DNA of 8,204 nucleotides from Bacteroidota bacterium. GTDB lineage: Bacteria; Bacteroidota; Bacteroidia; Bacteroidales; WCHB1-69. The position numbers were made by a program, and so were the translations under genes. Positions 1-6,612 of the stretch are shown here, piece after piece. The stretch is from contig JAEWNB010000107.1 in assembly GCA_023392945.1 (NCBI GenBank), positions 1-8,204 on the forward strand. The letters are read 5' to 3'. Numbering within the stretch: the stretch's first letter is position 1; each line of letters begins with the position of its first letter. The notes below the pieces were generated by a model, which was not told where the DNA came from, made no database searches, and saw only the letters and a program-made list of their open reading frames with translations.

Positions 1-1320
1 CCCCTGACACAAGAAGTGGTTGACACCATAAATCGCCGTATGCAGGAATTAATAGCACAAAACCTTCCTTTTGAAAGGAAAGAAATGTTGACACCGGATG
101 CATTGGAAGAATTTGCCAAGCACCGATTAACAAAAAAAGTCGAGCTGCTAAAAGACAGAAAGCGAATTTTCACCTCTGTCTACAAATTGGGGAATCATAT
201 AAACTATTTTTATGGATTTCTTATTCCTTCAACCGGTTACATAAAACTTTACAGTCTGGAACTATACGAATCGGGGCTATTGCTTAAACTGCCATCGAAA
301 AGACATCCCACTCAAATAGCCTCTACCCGAAAATTACCCAAGCTTTTTGCTGTTTACCAAACCCATAAAAAATGGGTACAGAAAATCGGGGTTCCTTATG
401 TCAGCGACTTGAATGAAAAAATCTCCAATAATGAAATTGAAGATTTTATCAAAATTTCTGAAGCCTTTCATGAAAAACTAATTGCCGGTATTGCGGATGA
501 AATCGACAAACGTGAAAATGTGAAATTAATTCTTCTCAGCGGTCCGTCCAGTTCCGGAAAAACTACTACTTGCAAGCGCCTTTCTGTTCAATTGGGAGTA
601 TTGGGTTACAAAACGGTTCAGGTTTCTGTGGATGATTTTTTTGTTGAGAGAGAAGACACACCCAAAGATGCCGATGGAAACTATAATTTCGAATCGCTGG
701 AAGCCATTGACTTGCCTCTCTTTAACAAGACAATTAAACTTTTGCTGGAGGGAAATGAGGTTGAATTACCTACTTTCAATTTTAATTTAGGAAAAAAAGA
801 GTGGAAAGGAAAGAAGATTAAAATATCGGACAATGCATTGTTAGTGATTGAAGGGATTCATTGTCTAAATCCCAGATTGACAGAACAGATTGACGACTCC
901 ATCAAATACAAGATTTTCGTATCAGCCCTTACTTCTATCTCCATTGATGCCCAAAATCCTATTCCAACCACCGATAACCGGTTAATCCGAAGAATTACCA
1001 GAGATTACAGATATCGGGGCTACTCTGCGCTGGAAACCCTGCGAAGGTGGCAAAGTGTCCGCGATGGGGAAACCCGCAATATCTTTCCATTTCAGGAAAA
1101 TGCCGATGTTATGTTCAACACTTCCCTAATTTGCGAATTAGGTGTTCTGAAACTATATGCTGTTCCAATATTAAATGAAGTTCCTGAGACAGAAGTTGAG
1201 TATGCCGAAGCTACGAGACTTCTCAAATTTCTTTCCTATTTCAAGACTATTCCCGAGAAGTCCATTCCGGGAGGGTCTATATTGAGAGAATTTGTGGGAG
1301 GAAGTAATTTTCACTATTAA
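1..1320 (+). CDS. Nucleoside (uridine-type) kinase with threonyl-tRNA-synthetase-like N-terminal region, 5'-truncated
   Basis: The reading frame is open to base 1, so the gene starts outside the window and the GTG at 16 is not a trustworthy start. What remains is 439 codons. Codons 181-188 are a P-loop, GPSSSGKT (541-564). It is followed by the uridine-kinase SVDDFF motif near 625-642 and by an Arg-rich stretch with RDYRYRG and FPFQENAD around 1000-1110, which matches the nucleotide-binding and lid regions of the PRK/uridine kinase family. The first ~150 codons (for example YGFLIPSTGYIKLY) match the region that follows the TGS and SAD domains in the fused kinases of Bacteroidota and Clostridia, which run to about 550 residues; roughly 110 residues are therefore missing. 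Family knowledge predicts ATP-dependent phosphorylation of uridine/cytidine or a related nucleoside in the cytoplasm (pyrimidine salvage). The exact substrate is not shown. It is the first visible gene of a three-gene plus-strand cluster. Confidence 0.88.
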   Translation, partial: PLTQEVVDTINRRMQELIAQNLPFERKEMLTPDALEEFAKHRLTKKVELLKDRKRIFTSVYKLGNHINYFYGFLIPSTGYIKLYSLELYESGLLLKLPSKRHPTQIASTRKLPKLFAVYQTHKKWVQKIGVPYVSDLNEKISNNEIEDFIKISEAFHEKLIAGIADEIDKRENVKLILLSGPSSSGKTTTCKRLSVQLGVLGYKTVQVSVDDFFVEREDTPKDADGNYNFESLEAIDLPLFNKTIKLLLEGNEVELPTFNFNLGKKEWKGKKIKISDNALLVIEGIHCLNPRLTEQIDDSIKYKIFVSALTSISIDAQNPIPTTDNRLIRRITRDYRYRGYSALETLRRWQSVRDGETRNIFPFQENADVMFNTSLICELGVLKLYAVPILNEVPETEVEYAEATRLLKFLSYFKTIPEKSIPGGSILREFVGGSNFHY

Positions 1321-1331
1321 AATATTTTATT

Positions 1332-1913
1332 ATGCCCTATAAACCCGGAAAAATCAACTTAAAACCCGGCAATATGCTCAATCCGTCGCCGGTAGTGATG
1401 GTGAGTTGCGGAAATAGTCCCGACGAGTACAATATCATAACGGTGGCGTGGACTGGAACCATTTGCTCCGATCCTCCCATGTGCTATATCTCAGTTCGTC
1501 CCGAACGTCATTCTCACGACATCATCAAACGAAATGGTGAATTTATCATCAATCTTGCCACCGAGCGTCTTGCTTTTGCCACAGATTGGTGTGGAGTTCG
1601 CTCAGGCAGGAAATTCAATAAGTTTATTGAAATGAATCTCACTCCTGTAAAAGGAAAGATTGTCCAAGCTCCTCTAATCTATGAATCCCCGGTAAATATT
1701 GAGTGTAAGGTCAAAGATATCATCTCTTTAGGATCTCACGACATGTTTATTGCCGAAGTGGTTGCTGTGAATGCCAGTGAATTTCTCCTGGATAAAAACA
1801 GTAAAATCCTTCAACTCGAAAAATGCAACCTCCTCTCCTATTCTCACGGACAATATTATGTGTTAGGCAAAAGAATTGGAAAATTCGGTTTTTCTGTTGA
1901 AAAGAAAAAATAA
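1332..1913 (+). CDS. Flavin reductase-like FMN-binding protein (flavoredoxin-type split barrel)
   Basis: This complete 193-residue protein has the usual length of the flavin-reductase-like / flavoredoxin family. Residues 14-75 carry the FMN-binding split-barrel signature: NIITVAWTGTICSDPP, then ISVRPERHSHDII, then GEFIINL. Residues 87-99 (CGVRSGRKFNKF) match the conserved SGR-x-KF segment, residues 135-146 (SHDMFIAEVVAV) the central strand, and the tail YYVLGKRIGKFGFS (176-188) is typical of the anaerobe branch. It probably binds FMN and transfers electrons in the cytoplasm, either reducing free flavin or acting as a flavoredoxin; the donor and acceptor cannot be read from sequence. No signal peptide is seen. 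The ATG at 1332 lies 11 bases after the kinase stop. The leader is AT-rich and lacks a Shine-Dalgarno sequence, as is common in Bacteroidota. The gene is probably co-transcribed with its neighbours. Confidence 0.88.
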   Translation: MPYKPGKINLKPGNMLNPSPVVMVSCGNSPDEYNIITVAWTGTICSDPPMCYISVRPERHSHDIIKRNGEFIINLATERLAFATDWCGVRSGRKFNKFIEMNLTPVKGKIVQAPLIYESPVNIECKVKDIISLGSHDMFIAEVVAVNASEFLLDKNSKILQLEKCNLLSYSHGQYYVLGKRIGKFGFSVEKKK

Positions 1914-1924
1914 TTGATTCGAAA

Positions 1925-3016
1925 ATGGATATAATGGAATATACTTTCATAAATAAAGAGCACCCTGAATACCAACTTTTCAGCTCTCCTAAAAGTTGGC
2001 TGATGCAATTATTTAATGATATTAAAAATGCCACTCATTATATTTATATCGAAACTTTCAGACTTAATGATGACTTAGTGGGGAATGCATTGGGTGACTT
2101 GTTAATGGAAAGAGCTGCTGCCGGCATTGAAATCAGATTGATTGTAGATTCCTGGGGAACCCGTAAATCTGCTCTGCTTAATAAACTGGAGAAAAAGGGA
2201 ATTTCTATTCGTTATTTTAAGCAACTAGTCTTTTCTTTTAATTTCTTTACCAAAAATCACGAAAGAAATCATCGGAAAATTGTAGCTATTGACGACAAAA
2301 TTGCCTATATCGGCTCCGCAAACTTCTCCAAATACAGTTTGTCGTGGAGAGAAAGTATTTTACGTATCGAAACGGATATGGCCAAAATTTTCAAAAAAAT
2401 ATTCTTGGATAATTATAAAATTTCAGAAAAGAAAATCAAACTTTTAAAATATTACAAGACCATTCACCATCAGAATTTGCATATTATCAGAGAAGCTCCT
2501 TCCATCATCCATCAAAAGACGCGGAATTATTTTCTGAAACTGATAAAAAATGCCAAAAAGTCAATTGTCATTGTTTCGCCCTATTTCATCACAGGAAAAG
2601 CGCTAAGAACCAGACTGATTCATGCAGCCAAAAGAGGCGTTGAAGTCACCGTCATTATTCCCAAACATTCTGATGTCAGAAGCATTGATCTTCTAAGGGA
2701 TCTATTTTTGGGTGATTTACATAAACACGGCATTAATTTTCAGATGTACAAATCGGGAAATCTGCATGCCAAATTATTACTAATTGACAATGAAATATTC
2801 TCTATAGGCTCCTCCAATTTCGATTACCGCAGTTTCCGCCACATGTATGAAATCAACCTTTCAGGGAAAGAGGCAACTATTTCAGGACTAATTTCAGCCT
2901 TTATTGAAGAAACCCTAACTGATTGCAATAAATTCAATAAGACCAAATGGCTGTTTCGCTCTTTCTTCAATAAACTGATTGGCATTTTATTATATCCTAT
3001 TCGAAAACTGACATAA
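1925..3016 (+). CDS. Phospholipase D-like / cardiolipin synthase-type protein without membrane anchor
   Basis: The 363-residue protein has two complete HKD motifs (H-x-K-x4-D). The first is HRKIVAID at residues 116-123, followed by IGSANFS. The second is HAKLLLID at 281-288, followed by IGSSNFDYRS. Both are intact with the downstream GS-x-NF element, so an active two-domain PLD-superfamily enzyme is expected. The family includes cardiolipin synthases, which join phosphatidyl groups to phosphatidylglycerol, and other phosphodiesterases. The two N-terminal transmembrane helices of classical ClsA-type synthases are absent: the protein begins directly with the catalytic fold (YIYIETFRLNDD). This resembles the shorter ClsB-type proteins. 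A basic, partly hydrophobic C-terminus (LIGILLYPIRKLT) may contact membrane. The ATG at 1925 is 11 bases after the preceding stop; ATG 1934 (Met4) is an alternative start. A nuclease role is possible but less likely. Confidence 0.85.
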   Translation: MDIMEYTFINKEHPEYQLFSSPKSWLMQLFNDIKNATHYIYIETFRLNDDLVGNALGDLLMERAAAGIEIRLIVDSWGTRKSALLNKLEKKGISIRYFKQLVFSFNFFTKNHERNHRKIVAIDDKIAYIGSANFSKYSLSWRESILRIETDMAKIFKKIFLDNYKISEKKIKLLKYYKTIHHQNLHIIREAPSIIHQKTRNYFLKLIKNAKKSIVIVSPYFITGKALRTRLIHAAKRGVEVTVIIPKHSDVRSIDLLRDLFLGDLHKHGINFQMYKSGNLHAKLLLIDNEIFSIGSSNFDYRSFRHMYEINLSGKEATISGLISAFIEETLTDCNKFNKTKWLFRSFFNKLIGILLYPIRKLT

Positions 3017-3160
3017 AACAGTATCCGAAATACAAAATATAATAACTAAAAATAAAATTTAGTCAGATAATATTTTTAAATTATTGAATCAAGAGAGTAT
3101 TATTAACTATACTGGTCAAATAGCAGATACATCAATAATCGTATCCACATACACTCATCA

Positions 3161-3183
3161 TAGAAAAAGGAACACTTTGTTCA
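3161..3183 (-). terminator. Weak candidate intrinsic terminator of the redox fusion gene
   Basis: Read on the minus strand, 13 bases after the TAA stop, GAACA (3182-3178) and TGTTC (3174-3170) form a 5-bp stem around a 3-base AAG loop. One C and then TTTTT (3168-3164) follow. Position and T-run fit a Rho-independent terminator, but the stem is short. No T-run follows the hairpin on the plus strand, so it does not clearly serve the convergent phospholipase gene. Confidence 0.4.
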
Positions 3184-3194
3184 GGTAAATACTC

Positions 3195-6100
3195 TTATTT
3201 AAAAGCATTTTCACTCAAACCATCCCCTTTAAGGGACAATCGATCCATATAATCTGGGACTGCTCGTCCTAAATATTTATCGACATAAATTTTAGCGAGA
3301 TATTGACCCAGCATAAAACCATGCCCACGCATACCGACCAACAAACCATTATCGGGATCAACGATATAGCGAGGTTCTGTATAATAGCCTGCCCAGATAG
3401 CCTGGAAACCGACAGCACTTAATTGGGGAAGCCAATCTGTAAAAATCTCAGAACAAATTTCCAAAAATTCCTGCGAATTAAATTTCAAATCTTTAGCCAC
3501 TTCCTGATTATCAAAAGCAGGGGAAGCACAGCCAATAATCTGTCCGGTTTCGGGAAGTTGTTGTCCGTAAACAGCGGAAAAGCCCTTATAATGACGTCTG
3601 TCGATTAACATATCCAAAGCACCGCCATCTTTTCCGAGTAAAGGAAGTCTGCGGGTAATAAATGCCTGATGTTTAACCGGGTAAAGTCCTGTTTCAATTC
3701 CCAACTGATTGGCAAAATGAGCAGCATCAGAGCCCAATGCATTGACAAAATGGTCACAATAAAATTCAATAAATTCATTTTCGTGGGTAAACACCAACAC
3801 CATAAACCCTTTATCAGTTTTTTGAACTTCCAATAGGCGAGAATCCTCGAACATAACACCACCCTTACTCATTGCCATATTTCGAAGGGCATTCAGCACC
3901 AACCCGGGAGTAGCATGCCAGCATTGATGGGTAATTAAAGCCGCCTGATAGGTATTCAAGTCGGGATTAAAAAATGGAGAAATCTCTTTTCTAAAATCTT
4001 TTTTATCCACCATATAAGCATCCGACCAGGCTTTTGAAGCTTCCAGAGCCTTATAAGTAGCCTCATCGTGAGCAAAGCCGACATACCGAATCGGAGTATA
4101 ATCGATATTGGTTTCTTTTTGAAGTTCTTTAAAAATTTCCAGATTATGATTTGCAATATCAGCAATTTCAGGCACTGAAAATGCAGGACGACCACCGGCG
4201 ATATTACGCCAGGAAGAGCCATGGTCGGAATTGACCATCACTGTTTTCTTACCACTTTCAGCAAAATAGCGGAACAAAGCACTACCGGCAATTCCACCAC
4301 CGGCAACAAAGACATCGCAATAGATCTTTTTAGTAATCTTACCATTCACTTGGGTGATAAAAGTAGGTTTTCTATCAGAAGGATAAAGTTCTCCAAGATT
4401 CAATTGATTTGACAATGGACCACGTGGAGTAGCATCTCCCACCACCTCAATTCCTTTAGCACGAAGTAATTGTTTAACTCTAGGAATACAGCGTTTCCCG
4501 CGGCATGGGCCCATGCCGATACGAGTAGTATGTTTTAATTCATCCACCGTAATCATCACGCGGTCACCCAACGCTTTCATAATAGTATCCAGTTGAACAT
4601 CATCGCAATGACAAATATAAACGGGAGCTTTCTCAGGATAAGTGACAACACTTTCCTGAATAGGTTCCGGATAATTGGTTTTAATAATAAATCCGGTAAC
4701 TTCAGTAAGAGCCTCTCCCTGAATATCATGAGCTTTCACTCTAGCTACATGAGTTTTATTAGATTTTGTGAGAATCTTTTCAATAATGCCCTCTCCCACT
4801 TTTTCACCCTGATTGTTGACCAGATATACTTCAGCATTTTCATCGGCATCATATTCAAACGGAAGGAAGAGCCAATTTTTAGCAAGATTATAGCCAAAGA
4901 TTGCGAGTCCCGGGCAGCGGGAAACACACTCCATACAACCGATACACTTATCGTAATCAACCACCGGAACAGCTGAAGTCGAAGATTTGGAAATAGCCCC
5001 TTGTGGACAAGAGAAAGCACATGGATTGCATGCAAATCCATAAAGACAATCTGTCACCACAAAACCTTTTTTTTCCATTCTTTCGGAAGTGGGTTTAACA
5101 GCATTTTCGAGCACTCTGACAGGATGTTGTTGGGAATCAATATAATCTTTAGAGATAGCCAAATAATCATCATAATTCACTCTATTTCCCATTTGCATAG
5201 CAATTTCCATAGCAGCCTGTTTTCCACGAAGGACAGCGCAGGTTCCTTCTCCAACACGAACAGCATCTCCTACACCCCAGGCATTAAGGCCGAAAACATT
5301 CTTTCCTTTTTCCAGAAGCTGGTCATCCGAAATCAGACCGGTACAGATATTGATAACATCTATATTATCAATTATTTTCTCTGTTTCGGGAATAGGTTTG
5401 AAATTTTTGCATTCTGCGATTACAGCTCCGATGATGCCGTTATTATCTTTATTAGGAATAGCTTTAAGTAGAATATGGGATGTCAGAACCGGAATTCCAA
5501 GACGGCGCACTCTGTTAGCCTGCACGGGGAACCCACCTTCATGGTTCATTGCTTCAATAATGGCAACCACTTTAGCACCCGCCTGCACTGCCTGATAAGA
5601 GGTAAGATATCCGATATTGCCGGCTCCGATAGACAAAATCCGTTTACCAAGGAGTGTATGTTCCACATTCATCATTTTCTGGACAACAGCAGCAGTATAG
5701 ACACCCGGAAGGTCATCATTTTCAAAAGAGGGCATAAAAGGAACGGCACCGGTTGCAACCACGAGATATTCGGCATCTACAAAAAAGATAGAATCATCCA
5801 CAATATTTTTAACAGCCACACGCTTTCCTTCAAGAAGATCCCAGACAGTAGAATTAAGAAAAATACCGGAATGGTCATCACCTGCAAGCGTTTTGGCGAT
5901 ATCAAAACCCCGCATGCCGCCGAAATGTTTTTCCTTTTCAAAAAAGAAAAACTGATGAGTTTGCATATTGAACTGACCTCCGATTTTGTCATTATTATCC
6001 ACCACTATATTGGGAATTCCCATCCTGTTAAGTTCTTCGCGACAGGCAAGGCCAGCGGGTCCGGCCCCGATAATAACCACACGGGTTTTATATACAGAAA

Positions 6101-6428
6101 CCGACTTTGTTTTATCAGGAAGCGAGGGAGCAGGTAAAAAATCATGCTTAATTTCCTCCACTTTCTTTACCCCATCCACTTTGGTAATACAAATACGCCG
6201 AATTTTCCCGTCGACAAGCATTTCACAGGCACCACACTTTCCAATTCCACATTCAAGACTACGTTCACGTCCTTGAAGACTATGACTGTGAATTGGAAAC
6301 CCTGCCTGATGTAAAGCAGCTGCAATGGTATAGCCTTTGTAGCCTTTGACCTTAGTGCCTTTAAACTCAAAAAACAGTTCCTCTGCTTTCGGGATATCCA
6401 GAATAGGATGATGTTCAATTTTATGCAT
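3195..6428 (-). CDS. Single-chain multi-cofactor amine/imino-acid dehydrogenase (HcnABC / opine oxidase-like fusion)
   Basis: The 1077-residue protein holds five redox modules. (1) A [2Fe-2S] ferredoxin with C60-x4-C65-x2-C68-x11-C80, as in HcnA and the sarcosine oxidase alpha N-terminus. (2) A pyridine-nucleotide oxidoreductase: FAD motif GAGPAG 121-126, VVATGA 223-228, second dinucleotide motif GAGNIG 268-273, GVGDA 385-389. (3) A two-cluster 4Fe-4S ferredoxin: C461/467/470/474 and C495/498/501/505, both ending CP. (4) A BFD [2Fe-2S] domain: C606/C608 and C642/C647. (5) A DAO-type FAD domain: GGGIAG 710-715, with the family's closing motif RGHGFMLG at 1034-1041. By family analogy domain 5 oxidises a secondary amine or amino acid (proline, hydroxyproline, sarcosine, an opine or glycine) and passes electrons through Fe-S clusters to the second FAD. 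The substrate and final acceptor are unknown. No signal peptide is seen, so it is presumably cytoplasmic. The frame is unbroken. A GlpA-like dehydrogenase is less likely because there the BFD domain follows the DAO domain. Confidence 0.87.
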   Translation of the reverse strand: MHKIEHHPILDIPKAEELFFEFKGTKVKGYKGYTIAAALHQAGFPIHSHSLQGRERSLECGIGKCGACEMLVDGKIRRICITKVDGVKKVEEIKHDFLPAPSLPDKTKSVSVYKTRVVIIGAGPAGLACREELNRMGIPNIVVDNNDKIGGQFNMQTHQFFFFEKEKHFGGMRGFDIAKTLAGDDHSGIFLNSTVWDLLEGKRVAVKNIVDDSIFFVDAEYLVVATGAVPFMPSFENDDLPGVYTAAVVQKMMNVEHTLLGKRILSIGAGNIGYLTSYQAVQAGAKVVAIIEAMNHEGGFPVQANRVRRLGIPVLTSHILLKAIPNKDNNGIIGAVIAECKNFKPIPETEKIIDNIDVINICTGLISDDQLLEKGKNVFGLNAWGVGDAVRVGEGTCAVLRGKQAAMEIAMQMGNRVNYDDYLAISKDYIDSQQHPVRVLENAVKPTSERMEKKGFVVTDCLYGFACNPCAFSCPQGAISKSSTSAVPVVDYDKCIGCMECVSRCPGLAIFGYNLAKNWLFLPFEYDADENAEVYLVNNQGEKVGEGIIEKILTKSNKTHVARVKAHDIQGEALTEVTGFIIKTNYPEPIQESVVTYPEKAPVYICHCDDVQLDTIMKALGDRVMITVDELKHTTRIGMGPCRGKRCIPRVKQLLRAKGIEVVGDATPRGPLSNQLNLGELYPSDRKPTFITQVNGKITKKIYCDVFVAGGGIAGSALFRYFAESGKKTVMVNSDHGSSWRNIAGGRPAFSVPEIADIANHNLEIFKELQKETNIDYTPIRYVGFAHDEATYKALEASKAWSDAYMVDKKDFRKEISPFFNPDLNTYQAALITHQCWHATPGLVLNALRNMAMSKGGVMFEDSRLLEVQKTDKGFMVLVFTHENEFIEFYCDHFVNALGSDAAHFANQLGIETGLYPVKHQAFITRRLPLLGKDGGALDMLIDRRHYKGFSAVYGQQLPETGQIIGCASPAFDNQEVAKDLKFNSQEFLEICSEIFTDWLPQLSAVGFQAIWAGYYTEPRYIVDPDNGLLVGMRGHGFMLGQYLAKIYVDKYLGRAVPDYMDRLSLKGDGLSENAFK

Positions 6429-6494
6429 GATTATGAATTTATATTTTTGTATATCAAATAGTTATCTAAGTCAACATTGTTATTATAAATGCAT

Positions 6495-6532
6495 GCAAAG
6501 GTAATAATATTTTTAAAAGTAGTTTTACAAAA
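6495..6532 (-). promoter_or_regulatory. Candidate Bacteroidota-type promoter of the redox fusion gene
   Basis: On the minus strand, TACCTTTGC (6503-6495) matches the Bacteroidota -7 consensus TAnnTTTG exactly. An upstream TTTTG (6532-6528) could be the -33 element, but 24 bases lie between it and the -7 box, a few more than the usual 19-21. The implied 5' leader to the ATG at 6428 is about 60 bases, AT-rich and without a Shine-Dalgarno sequence. The site lies just downstream of the terminator of the preceding gene, which fits an independent transcription unit. Confidence 0.5.
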
Positions 6533-6557
6533 TTGATAACTTTTTATAAATCGGAAT

Positions 6558-6586
6558 AAAAAAAGGTTCCCGTTTCGAGGAACCTT
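6558..6586 (-). terminator. Strong Rho-independent terminator of the surface-protein gene
   Basis: Read on the minus strand, AAGGTTCC (6586-6579) pairs perfectly with GGAACCTT (6570-6563). The 8-base loop (6578-6571) can form two more CG pairs with one bulged base. The distal arm runs into seven consecutive T (6564-6558). The hairpin starts 27 bases beyond the TGA stop at 6613-6615 and insulates the redox gene downstream from read-through. Confidence 0.9.
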
Positions 6587-6612
6587 AAATTATATCAGAA
6601 AAAAATTATGAA

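Noticed and set aside
16..18. GTG as start of the nucleoside kinase
   Set aside because: The frame is open to base 1 and the protein lacks the N-terminal TGS/SAD region of its family, so the true start lies upstream of the window.
1747..2034. 95-codon minus-strand frame spanning the junction of the flavin reductase and phospholipase genes
   Set aside because: It overlaps the coding ends of two well-supported genes, and its translation shows no recognisable motif.
3067..3084. ATAAT...ATTAT hairpin after the phospholipase gene as a terminator
   Set aside because: It is only five A-T pairs with an 8-base loop and no T-run; such structures are expected by chance in this AT-rich spacer. No convincing terminator for the plus-strand operon was found in 3017-3194.
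5475..6137. 220-codon open frame on the plus strand
   Set aside because: It lies wholly antisense to the redox fusion gene, whose domains account for this stretch. Its translation shows no domain pattern and is best explained as a shadow frame.
6446..6474. Sigma70-like promoter on the minus strand (TTGACT, 17-base spacer, TACAAA)
   Set aside because: Bacteroidota primary sigma factor uses TAnnTTTG rather than TATAAT-type boxes, and this would leave almost no leader. The TACCTTTGC element upstream fits better.
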